Virus record (IMG/VR): IMGVR_UViG_3300029319_000385
Coordinates: 1-27,427 of that record
DNA: 27,427 nt
Strand: one strand, 5' to 3'
From: a virus
The notes under the pieces were generated by a model. The model was not told where the DNA came from. It made no database searches and saw only the letters and a program-made list of their open reading frames with translations. Below, piece by piece: positions 5,254-14,500 of the stretch. The number at the start of each line of letters is the position of its first letter. Position 1 is the stretch's first letter. The position numbers were made by a program, and so were the translations under genes.

Positions 5254-6447
5254 ATGGCAACTTTTGCGAATACTACTAATCCTACACCTTTTGGTGTTTT
5301 TGATAGTGATTCAACGTTTCAAGGAGACGCTGACAATATTGTTACTTTTGTTAAAAGAAAACTGGGTGATGATATATTAAGTGTTGAATTAACGAAAAAA
5401 ATGATCTGGGCTAATTTTGAAGAATCTTGTTTCGAATATAGCGCTATATTAAATCAGTATCAAGCAAAATCGACAATGCTCAATTATTTAGGTTATACAA
5501 CATCTTCAAATGCTGAACAGAAATATCCTCGCGAAAATTTAGAATACTTATCGAGATTTGCTGAACCCTATGCAATGGAAGCAGGAATCGGAGGCTCTTA
5601 TAATACAATGAGTGGTTCCATAGTTCTTACTGGAAGTCAACAAGATTATGACTTATACACAGACTTAAAGGACGCAGATGATAATGCTTTGTTTACTTTG
5701 GGCAGCAATGCAGAAACATCGTCAGATGGAACACTTCATTTAAAAGGAAAAATGAAAATAGCAGAAGTCTTTCATTTTGATCCCCAAGCAGCATATAGAT
5801 TTTTTGATACAACTTCAGCAATTAATTATCTTAATAATGAATTCAGTTTTGAATCGTTCACACCAGAAACAATTTTTTATGTTTTGCCTGTTTTCGAAGA
5901 TATATTGCGAGCAGGTCAGTTAGATACATCTAATAGAGTTAGAAGATCAAATTATTCTTATGAGGTTGTGGGTACAAAAATAAGAATATATCCAACGCCT
6001 ACAACGGTGATGAGTGGTAAGAAGTTGTGGATTAGAGTTAGACATTATCCAGACCCGCTAAATCCTGCTTATGTTGATAACTCAATTAATGGAGTTTCTA
6101 ATTTAGGCAATATACCTTTTGGAAATTTAAACTATACAAACATTAATTCGATAGGAAAACAATGGATTAGACAGTACTGTCTCGCTCTCTGTATGGAAAC
6201 TTTAGGAAGGGTCCGAAGTAAATTTGGATCTGTTCCAATACCGGGAGCGACAGTTAATTTAGACGGTACAACACTAATTGGCGAAGGCCGATCTGATCGT
6301 GATGCACTGCGGACTAGTTTGAAAGAAATGTTAGATACATTAACATACGACAAGTTAATTGAAATGAGTGCTCTGCGGGCAGAAAATTTACAAAAACAAC
6401 TAAAATATATTCCAATACCAAATGGTAAAGCAATATTTTTTGGATAA
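5254..6447 (+). CDS. Neck protein, T4 gp13-like
   Basis: A 397-residue protein with GGGGAG nine bases upstream of ATG. The N-terminal helical part (residues 28-66: IVTFVKRKLG, a VELTKKMIW segment, FEESCFEYS) and the C-terminal part (WIRQYCLALCMETLGRVRSKFG, then VPIPGATVNLDG, then a helical LKEMLDTL) match the pattern of T4 gp13-like neck proteins of marine phages. In T4, gp13 (309 aa) joins gp14 to seal the portal after DNA packaging and binds the completed tail. The central 80-250 region is longer than in T4. The gene leads the 13-14-15 block in T4 order, which supports the call. The usual gp16/gp17 terminase genes are not between gp15 and the sheath here. Confidence 0.75.
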   Translation: MATFANTTNPTPFGVFDSDSTFQGDADNIVTFVKRKLGDDILSVELTKKMIWANFEESCFEYSAILNQYQAKSTMLNYLGYTTSSNAEQKYPRENLEYLSRFAEPYAMEAGIGGSYNTMSGSIVLTGSQQDYDLYTDLKDADDNALFTLGSNAETSSDGTLHLKGKMKIAEVFHFDPQAAYRFFDTTSAINYLNNEFSFESFTPETIFYVLPVFEDILRAGQLDTSNRVRRSNYSYEVVGTKIRIYPTPTTVMSGKKLWIRVRHYPDPLNPAYVDNSINGVSNLGNIPFGNLNYTNINSIGKQWIRQYCLALCMETLGRVRSKFGSVPIPGATVNLDGTTLIGEGRSDRDALRTSLKEMLDTLTYDKLIEMSALRAENLQKQLKYIPIPNGKAIFFG

Positions 6448-6465
6448 CAATCGGGGGGTTGAACT

Positions 6466-7128
6466 ATGGCTAGGCTTTTTATAACACCTAGAGAAATTGA
6501 TTTCATGAATGATATCGCTAAGGAATTAGTTAAAGATGTTGCGGGACAAAAAATCTATTTGTATCAAATATCAGAAATTAAGTCTAGAGTCCATGATGTA
6601 TATGAAGAAGCTCAAGATAAAATATTTGACAACCCAATAGAAGTAGATTGTTTCGTAAAGTATGAACCACAATCTATAAAAACTGATAATTTTGGTTCAG
6701 AAGAATATTCTAGTATTACAGTCTACATACAATCAAGAGACTTACTCGACAAGGAAATAGAAATATTAGAAGGTGACTTTTTCTCCTATGGAGAAATATT
6801 TTTTGAGATAGTCACAGCTCCCACATCAGAAACGTTATTTGGTCAGGTTGAACACGACTCTTATACAACACTTACAGGTAAGCAAGCAAGAAGAGGTCAA
6901 TTTGTCTCTAAAGTATATGGACCGACGTCAGAATCTTATAATGACCAGGATGCTGTTCAGGATACTTTCTATCAGCAAAGAGGATTTGATGCTAACAGGC
7001 TGGGTGAGACAGCAGACGTTAGGGACTTAAGAAAGAAAGGAGTTTTGGAAGATCCTATCACTGGTCCTAAAGAAATTTCAGATTCAGGCACTTCAACTAA
7101 TGCCGGTAATTCTTTTTATGACGAGTAA
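6466..7128 (+). CDS. Putative neck / head-closure protein, T4 gp14-like by position
   Basis: A 220-residue protein with an unusual all-G ribosome binding site (GGGGGG at 6453-6458). Residues 5-60 are helical (ITPREIDFMNDIAKEL). Residues 70-130 look like a beta-barrel (SSITVYIQSRDLL, EGDFFSYGEIFFEIV, then ETLFGQVEHD). Such a small barrel with 'GD...G..FEI' is typical of phage head-closure or connector proteins. The C-terminal 70 residues are charged and probably extended. T4 gp14 (256 aa) occupies this place in the gene order, between gp13 and gp15, and that is the main ground for the name. Sequence alone would support only 'neck or connector protein'. Confidence 0.6.
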   Translation: MARLFITPREIDFMNDIAKELVKDVAGQKIYLYQISEIKSRVHDVYEEAQDKIFDNPIEVDCFVKYEPQSIKTDNFGSEEYSSITVYIQSRDLLDKEIEILEGDFFSYGEIFFEIVTAPTSETLFGQVEHDSYTTLTGKQARRGQFVSKVYGPTSESYNDQDAVQDTFYQQRGFDANRLGETADVRDLRKKGVLEDPITGPKEISDSGTSTNAGNSFYDE

Positions 7129-7133
7129 TTTAA

Positions 7134-8327
7134 ATGAAAAAACTGGATTTTAAAAATATAAATGAAAAGTTAACTGAAGACTTCGATTTGCCGCCAGTCG
7201 GTATTGAAGATGTTGATAGGTCTATTTTTAATTTATTTGACAAAGATATAAACTTTGAAGTTGTAAATAATAAACAATTAACAAAAGTTCCTGTTGTGTT
7301 TGCTGCAGGGGAAAGGTTTGCTTTGACACGTAGGAAAAATCCTATAAGAGATAATAACAACACACTTATACTACCTATCGTTTCAATTGTTAGAGGTGAG
7401 ATTGATTTTTCGACTAGTCTAGGGGGTCGAGGCTCTGCCATATCAGTCCCAGACCAGACAAACTACGTTATCAAAAAGAGGCTGTCAGCAGAAGATAGAG
7501 ACTATCAAAATATTAGAAATAAGTTTAGTCTATTAAATCAAGATAATGTTTCAACTCGAGGACACTTGAAAGGAGACTTAATAAGCCCAGGTAATGAAGC
7601 TGTCTTAGGCACCATTGCTTCTAGAAGACAAGGAAATGCAATAAAATTTAGAAAATCAGGTGCTCAAATAAACTTAGGATCTAATTCAGCGCTTGGAGAT
7701 AATATTTTTGAAATAATTTATGTTCCTTACCCAAGACAATTTGCAATTAAATATACTGTTACATTTTGGACACAGTACATTGGTCAAATGAATCAAATTC
7801 AAGAAACATACTTATCAAGATTCCCTGCTCAATCAAAAGAATTTATTTTAAAAACAGAGCATGGTTACGAATTTGTTGCTGCGTCATCACAATCTTTTTC
7901 ATCAGATACCAATTTTACAGAATATACAAATTCAGAAAGATTGATTAAATCATCAGTAACTATAACTGTTGTAGGCTACGTTATCAATCCCCAACACCCA
8001 GGGATTGCTAATCATATTCGTAGCTCTTTTTCAGCTCCAAATATAGAATTTGGTTATAACAATGCAAATTCTCATGTTGTTGTTCGTGAAAATATCGATG
8101 ATAGAAATTTAAACAAATTTATTTTAAACGACATTGAAAATGTTGAAGAAATTACTAATGAATTACAACGAGGAAATTCTAGCGAAGAACTACAAACGGA
8201 AATTATAAATCCGTTTACAGGTGAAAAAGAAGTAGGATTTTCTAAAATATTAACTAGAAACCAAAGGAGCGGAGAAACAGTTGCTTCCAACTTAATAGTT
8301 AAAAAGATAGAAACACAATATGAATAA
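7134..8327 (+). CDS. Tail terminator / sheath stabiliser, T4 gp15-like
   Basis: A 397-residue protein starting five bases after the previous stop, with only a weak ribosome binding site. Three blocks line up with T4 gp15. They are KVPVVFAAGERF followed by LPIVSIVRGEIDFS (gp15: IRVPITYASKEHF... LPRINL), then YPRQFAIKYTVTFWTQYIGQMNQIQE (gp15: SPIKMIYELSIFTRYEDDMFQI), then SSVTITVVGYVINP (gp15: IEWSLTFEVNGWMYPP). gp15 forms a hexameric ring at the top of the tube, ends tail growth, stabilises the sheath and joins the neck. This protein is longer than the 272 aa of T4 gp15, with an insert around residues 105-170 and an acidic C-terminal tail. It lies directly before the sheath genes. Confidence 0.78.
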   Translation: MKKLDFKNINEKLTEDFDLPPVGIEDVDRSIFNLFDKDINFEVVNNKQLTKVPVVFAAGERFALTRRKNPIRDNNNTLILPIVSIVRGEIDFSTSLGGRGSAISVPDQTNYVIKKRLSAEDRDYQNIRNKFSLLNQDNVSTRGHLKGDLISPGNEAVLGTIASRRQGNAIKFRKSGAQINLGSNSALGDNIFEIIYVPYPRQFAIKYTVTFWTQYIGQMNQIQETYLSRFPAQSKEFILKTEHGYEFVAASSQSFSSDTNFTEYTNSERLIKSSVTITVVGYVINPQHPGIANHIRSSFSAPNIEFGYNNANSHVVVRENIDDRNLNKFILNDIENVEEITNELQRGNSSEELQTEIINPFTGEKEVGFSKILTRNQRSGETVASNLIVKKIETQYE

Positions 8328-8385
8328 GATAATTGCAAATTTAAACGATACTTATATGAGAAGATTAATTAATAGGAGACCATAA
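8320..8385 (+). CDS. Possible 21-codon leader ORF before the sheath gene
   Basis: An ATG inside the last codons of the gp15-like gene opens a 21-codon frame (MNKIIANLNDTYMRRLINRR plus Pro). Its stop codon TAA directly abuts the ATG of the first sheath gene. It fills the gap exactly and would couple translation from gp15 to the sheath. The peptide is basic. It has no strong ribosome binding site and may be chance; the recurring GATACTTATAT motif lies within it. Confidence 0.25.
   Translation: MNKIIANLNDTYMRRLINRRP
8347..8357 (+). promoter_or_regulatory. Candidate late promoter element GATACTTATAT
   Basis: Identical to 1893-1903, with a similar following context (AAG, ATTAATTAA, TAGGAG). It lies about 28 bases before the first sheath ATG and upstream of that gene's AGGAG, so a transcript starting just after it would still carry the site. 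It would give the abundant sheath its own transcript. Inference only. Confidence 0.4.
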
Positions 8386-11300
8386 ATGGCAGAACAAACA
8401 TTCAAATCTCCCGGATTTTTTGAGAAAGAAATAGATTTAACGCAAAGAACTGCCCAGTTAACCGGAATTCCGGCAGGTGTTGTAGGGACTGCACAGAAGG
8501 GTCCGGCTTTTGTGCCTGTAACTGTAGGATCATTGTCTGACTTTATTAGAAAATTTGGTGATTTAGATTCAGAAAAATTTGGACCTTACGCAGTTAATGA
8601 ATTTTTAAAAAATAGATCTGCGTTAACATATGTTCGTGTACTTGGAGCTGGAGCAAACTCATCATCAACAGATATCGCAACGACAAATGCACAAGGTACA
8701 GTGAAAAATGCCGGATTTATAATTAAAGGTTCTGGTATGAATTCTTTTAGCGGTCCTAACAGTCCCTATACATTAGTAGGTGCAGTTCAATTTATTTCTG
8801 CAAAACACCAGATACATGAAGCGGGGTTAGAGGCAGATTCTTATCCAATTTTTACTGATAATGACTCACTAACAACATCAGCTAGTGAAGTTACTTTAAT
8901 TAGAGGAATGCTGTTTTTAGGCTCTGGATCTAGAGTTCAAATAATGCAAGCTGATGAATTTTATAATGAAAATATTGAATTTCAAGTTGATGAAACATTT
9001 AGTTCACAAATATCTTCGTATGATGGTACTAAAAATGAAGGAACTTTTAAATTGGTAATATCTTCATCAGCAGGTGCAAGATTTAATACGCAAGAAGGTT
9101 TTGATGGCATTAAGATTTATACTGCATCTTTAAATTACGATAGTGACCATTACATTGGAAAAGTATTAAATACTGATCCGGATAATTTTAGAACTGAAAA
9201 CCATTTACTCTATGGAGACTTCCCCATAGAACCTGGTTTGGCACGTGTTAAATACGATGGAAGCAATGACACAGTTTGTATTCTTTCTGGTACGACAACT
9301 TGGTCAGATAACTTAGGTAGATTTGACACACGATATTCAAATGCTAAAACCACTTCTTTTATTTCACAGCCATTTGGTACAAAAGAATACGATCTATTTC
9401 ATTTTGAAACATTAAGTGATGGATCAGTTGCAAATACTCAAGTTAAAGTATCAATAACAGACTTGAAAAGATCAACAAATCCTGTTAGTCAGTTTGGAAC
9501 TTTTACTGTTTTGGTAAGAGATTACTACGATAATGATTTAGCTCCTAAAATATTAGAGCAATTTCCAAACTGTACTTTAGACCCAGGAAGTGAAAACTTT
9601 ATTGCTAAAGTTATAGGTGATTACAAGGTTTTTTATGATTTTGATGCAACGTCAGAAGGTGAACGTAGATTAAAAGTTAGCGGAAAATATCCAAACAAAT
9701 CAGAATATATTAGAATTATTATGAATTCTGCTTTTGATACAGCAGGTAACGTTCCAGAAAATGCATTACCCTTTGGCTTTAGAGGTATTCCAGGGTTGAT
9801 GACTAACGAGGAAGGTACAGATACAAGTACAATGTATAGATTAGCAACAAAAACCGACGTTGCAGCTTTAAAAAGTGGTATCATACCTCCTATTCCCATG
9901 ACAATTAAAGCTACTAGAGGTAAAGTAAAAGAGTCTGGTGCATTTTTTGGTGATGCTGGTAATGCAGAAGTTGCAGATCCTAGAATTTATTGGGGTATTA
10001 AAACAACAACGCTTCCGCTTAGTTCAAGCATAAGCAAAGCTGTTTTAATGACAAATGGTAGTGGTGATCACAATCCATTGATTGATAACTACACAAAAAT
10101 GCTAGGGATTCAAAAGCTTGATGTTTTAACGACAGGTTCAGCTTCTGATACGTTTAATAACAATAAATTTACTTTGGCAAGAGTTGGTCTTTACAATCAC
10201 GGTGTCGATGGTGCAACACCTTCCATTAGTGGCGAAATTACAGGGTCAGCCAACGATCATATGATTAATGCAGCGTATATAAGAAATGCAACTCCTGATG
10301 CAAACACTTATTTTGTAAGTGACGGATCGTTAACACAAAGAATATCTTTTGCATCGCTAATTAAAGAAACTGATGCAAAATTCTTTAATCGATTTACTAG
10401 CTACTTAAAATTTACAAATGTATTTTACGGCGGTTTTGACGGTCTCAACATATTAGATAAGGACTCTAGAAAAATGAATGACCGTTCATCTTCTTCTGAA
10501 ACTGGTGGGAAAGCAGTAAGTGGTGTAAGAAGTCGACTTAACTTACATTCTTCATATACGCCAGGTTTAGGATTAGAAAACAATGTTGTTGCATCTTACA
10601 GAGCGGGCATTAAAATATTAACCGATGAGATGTCATCAAGAATCAATATTTTAGCTGTACCTGGAATTAGAGATAGTTTTGTTACAAATTACGCTTCTGA
10701 TCGTGTTCGAGACTTCAGTAAGGCAATCTACTTAATGGATTTGGAGAATTACTCTGATGTTGATGGAACTGCAACTAGACTATTTGATGACGATACCGAT
10801 CCACCTAGTGTAAGACAAACTTCAGAAAAGTTTGATGCGCGTGGTTTAGACAATAATTATGTTGCAACATATTTTCCAAATGTCACAATTAATGATCCTA
10901 ATAATGACATGTTAGTTAGAGTTCCTTCTTCTGTTGCAGCATTAGGAGCACTAGGGTACAATGATTCAGTAGCTTATCCTTGGTTTGCCCCTGCCGGATT
11001 TAATAGAGGTGCGTTGGAGTTTGTTGTCAATACACATTCTAGATTAACAGCAGGTGATAGAGATACTTTGTATGAAGCAAGAATTAATCCTATTGCAAAC
11101 TTTCCTCAAGGCGGATATGTTATATTCGGTCAAAAAACATTACAATTTGCAAAAACGGCATTAGATAGGGTGAATGTTAGAAGAATGTTGCTGGAGGTTA
11201 AAAGATTAGTAAGTAAAGTTGCTAACAATATTGTTTTTGAACAAAATACACAATCAACAAGAAATAGGTTTATATCTCAAGTTACGCCCCTCTTGTCAAC

Positions 11301-11478
11301 AATACAAACGCAGCAAGGTATCGATTCTTTTAGAGTTGTAATGGATTCATCAAACAATACAGCTGAAGATGTCGAACAAAACAGGCTTAATGGTAGAATT
11401 GTTCTCGTTCCTACACGAGCCGTTGAATTTATTGCGATAGATTTTATTATCACAAATTCGGGTGTAAGTTTTGAGTAA
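8386..11478 (+). CDS. 18: Tail sheath protein, first paralog (very long)
   Basis: A 1030-residue tail sheath protein with TAGGAG upstream. The N-terminus has the family start (MAEQTFKSPGFFEKEIDL), PAGVVGTA at 29-36 and GPAFVPVTV at 39-47, then a domain ending in YVRVLGAG. The C-terminal domain carries PWFAPAGF, LDRVNVRRMLLEVKR (about 925-940) and the final beta part (GRIVLVPTRAVEFIAIDFIITNSG) that links neighbouring subunits in contractile sheaths. Sheath subunits polymerise around the tube and contract to drive it into the cell. T4 gp18 has 659 residues; here about 370 extra residues lie in the middle and probably form surface domains. It is followed 30 bases later by a second, homologous gene. 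Confidence 0.95.
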   Translation: MAEQTFKSPGFFEKEIDLTQRTAQLTGIPAGVVGTAQKGPAFVPVTVGSLSDFIRKFGDLDSEKFGPYAVNEFLKNRSALTYVRVLGAGANSSSTDIATTNAQGTVKNAGFIIKGSGMNSFSGPNSPYTLVGAVQFISAKHQIHEAGLEADSYPIFTDNDSLTTSASEVTLIRGMLFLGSGSRVQIMQADEFYNENIEFQVDETFSSQISSYDGTKNEGTFKLVISSSAGARFNTQEGFDGIKIYTASLNYDSDHYIGKVLNTDPDNFRTENHLLYGDFPIEPGLARVKYDGSNDTVCILSGTTTWSDNLGRFDTRYSNAKTTSFISQPFGTKEYDLFHFETLSDGSVANTQVKVSITDLKRSTNPVSQFGTFTVLVRDYYDNDLAPKILEQFPNCTLDPGSENFIAKVIGDYKVFYDFDATSEGERRLKVSGKYPNKSEYIRIIMNSAFDTAGNVPENALPFGFRGIPGLMTNEEGTDTSTMYRLATKTDVAALKSGIIPPIPMTIKATRGKVKESGAFFGDAGNAEVADPRIYWGIKTTTLPLSSSISKAVLMTNGSGDHNPLIDNYTKMLGIQKLDVLTTGSASDTFNNNKFTLARVGLYNHGVDGATPSISGEITGSANDHMINAAYIRNATPDANTYFVSDGSLTQRISFASLIKETDAKFFNRFTSYLKFTNVFYGGFDGLNILDKDSRKMNDRSSSSETGGKAVSGVRSRLNLHSSYTPGLGLENNVVASYRAGIKILTDEMSSRINILAVPGIRDSFVTNYASDRVRDFSKAIYLMDLENYSDVDGTATRLFDDDTDPPSVRQTSEKFDARGLDNNYVATYFPNVTINDPNNDMLVRVPSSVAALGALGYNDSVAYPWFAPAGFNRGALEFVVNTHSRLTAGDRDTLYEARINPIANFPQGGYVIFGQKTLQFAKTALDRVNVRRMLLEVKRLVSKVANNIVFEQNTQSTRNRFISQVTPLLSTIQTQQGIDSFRVVMDSSNNTAEDVEQNRLNGRIVLVPTRAVEFIAIDFIITNSGVSFE

Positions 11479-11508
11479 TAGATATTTAAGTATAAATGGA
11501 GTTTTATA

Positions 11509-14500
11509 ATGGCAGAAAGAATATTTAAAAGTGCAGGCGTTAGTACGCGAGAAATTGATTTATCTGCACCTGATCAAAGCACACCGTCAGGAGTTCCAGC
11601 CGGTATTATAGGTACTGCTGATGAAGGTCCAGCTTTTGTCCCGGTTACGGTTTCAAATTTCACATCTTTTCAAAATGTTTTTGGGTCGATGGATGGAACA
11701 AAATTTGGTCCAATTGCTGTTAATGAGTGGCTAAGAAATGCACAATCTGCAACTTTTATAAGGGTTTTAGGAGCTGGTGATACCAAGAAAAGAAGTTCAG
11801 CGGGTGTTGTTACAAATGCAGGTTTTGTTGTAGGCGGACAGCAAGTACAGTCTAATGGAGAATTAGGCAATAACACTTACGCAAATCATGCAGCAGGCGC
11901 AGCAACCTTAGGAAGAACATATTTATTAGGAACATATATGTCAGAATCTGCTGGAAGTACAATATTTTCAGAAGCAGGAATTCAGACAGCAAGAAAACAA
12001 GCTGTTGCTGCCTTTCACATGGTGGCAGGTATTACAGGCGCAATTATTATTGATGACGGAGCAGGTACACAAAAATCTTATCATTTTACCACAGGTACAC
12101 AAGGTGCTGCACACGCGGCTCAATACAACTACGCTGCTGGTGTTATTGTTAAATCTGATGGGATATCAGCCATCGAGGTAGCAAAAAACTTTGCAGGAGC
12201 ATTGGTCGCTGCTAATGGTCACGTAGGTACTGTGTCAGGTTCAAATAACAATGCTGCGGGAGGCGGAACTGTTATTGCACACGTCACTCAATCTTACTTT
12301 GGTGAGGTAGGAAATACAACAATTAACTTTGTTGCTCCAACAACTCAAGGACACAGTACTAACGGATCATCTGGCGATGCTGTTGCATCTGGGATTAGAA
12401 CAACTGGAATTGTAGCTGATACACAATTTAGATCTGGTTCTGGTGGTGCAGTTCCTATATTACGTGGTGTATTACTAGCGCCTAGTGGGGTCATACTTCA
12501 CTTAAGCGGTGCTAGATCAAGAAACGGTAATACAGTTGTCGCTTCAGACACAGCCGCCGCTGGAAACAGCCCAGCGCCTGTTGGACAAAAGGGTGGCGTT
12601 ACAGGATCCCTAGAAATAGCAACAGAAAACTTTGTAATGTTACTAAATGGTCATAAAGGGAGCTCTGAATATCCTAATGAAATTACTGCTTCTTTTGACT
12701 TATCGAATGAACAGCAATATTTTAGAAATGTTTTCAATACAGATCCAACTAAAATAGAAGAAGCAGGTCATCTTCTTTACGCTAGCTATGATATACATCC
12801 TAATTATGCAGTTGCTACAGGATCTGAAATGGTTCAGCACGGTCATAGTTCAGATCCTCAATTGACTGGTAATTCAAAACTTGAAGATATTGCTTTCATA
12901 CTGACATCGTCAGCCGATAGAAATGCAGGAAGTTCAACAGTCCCTGACTATGAAGGCTTTGAAGATAGATTTAAGCATGCTGAATCACCTTTCGTCATAT
13001 CGCAAAAGTATGGTTCAGAAAATAAAAATCTTTTTAAAGTTGTAGCATTATCGGCAGGTGCAAAAGCTAACACTAGATATAAGATTAGCATAGATAATTT
13101 AACTAGAATAAATGCAACAACTTATCCTTCTTTTGATTTAGAAGTTAGAGACTTTTTTGATTCTGATGATGATAAAGTTGTTTTAGAATCATTTAGAAAC
13201 TTAAATCTAGATCCTGCTTCTAATAGATTTATTGGTCGCGTCATTGGAGATTTAAACGTCTATTATGATTTTGACAAGTCACCCTTAGATCAAAAAATAA
13301 ATGTAAAAGGCGATCATCCTGTTCTTTCAAACTATATTAGAATTGAGATGTCAAGCGATCTAAAAGCAGGTAACATACCAGTTGACGCATTGCCAATGGG
13401 TTTTAGAGGCCCAATGTGCATTCAGACGTCAGGTTCGATATTACAAATTCCAGGATCAGATAATATTTTTGACGTTGATGAGCGACAAAAGCACAGAAAC
13501 GTAAAACAACCACCTATACCTTATAGGAAAACAATTGCACTTGGTACAGGTCAAAGCAAAAGAGTTAATTCTAGATTGAATTGGGGTATGCAATTCAATA
13601 GAAAGACATCGACAACAGAGCCTAATAAGCAAACTCTATTTGATAATTCTTTTGAAAGTTTTGTTAGATACTTACCTAATCACAGAACTGACATATTGAA
13701 TGTGAATGTGGCATCTGATACATTTAATAACAACTTGTTTAGTTTAGAAAATATTTCTGTTAGAACAGGTTCGGGTGGAACTGATGGTAGCAACTTAAAG
13801 GCAGACCCAGAATATTGGTTAAGTGCCTCATACGTTAGAAATGGTTCAATAACAGCAAATGCTGCTCTTAAAACAAGGGCTTTAAAGCCTTCTGACTTTG
13901 AAGTTCCTGCAAACAGACGTTATTCTGGATTTAATTTCTTTTTACAGAATGGTTTTGATGGATTGAATATATTCAATGCTGATAAAGCAGCTATGACAAA
14001 TAACGCAGCAAAAAGAGAAATGGGAGAATCTGGGCAGGGTGAGAAAAATGGTTCCACAGTTGCTGGATTTAGAAAAGCAATTGATATCATGGGATCAAAA
14101 GCTGATGTTGACATTAAGTTGTTAGCAATCCCAGGAATGAGAGAGCCCACAATAACAGATTACGCAATAAGCGCAGTCGAATCTAGATTTGATGCTTTAT
14201 ACCTTATGGATATTGAAGAAAGAAACAATTATAATGTAACGATAACCGGATCAAGTGATGCTGTTAATGTAACAAACACAGTTAATTTGTTCAAGACAAG
14301 AGGTTTAGACAGTTCTTTTGCAGCGGCATATTTTCCTGATGTTACAAAAACTGTTTCAACATCGACAACAGGCAAAAATGCATCTTCTGGTAATAATCTA
14401 ATAAAAGTTCCACCATCAGTTGTTGCACTAGGAGCATTTAGTTTTAATGACGCTGTTGCACACCCCTGGTTTGCTCCTGCTGGATTTACAAGAGGGGCGT

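Noticed and set aside
11491-11498. TATAAATG as a T4-type late promoter for the second sheath gene
   Set aside because: It overlaps the GGAG ribosome binding site, so a transcript starting after it would lose that site.
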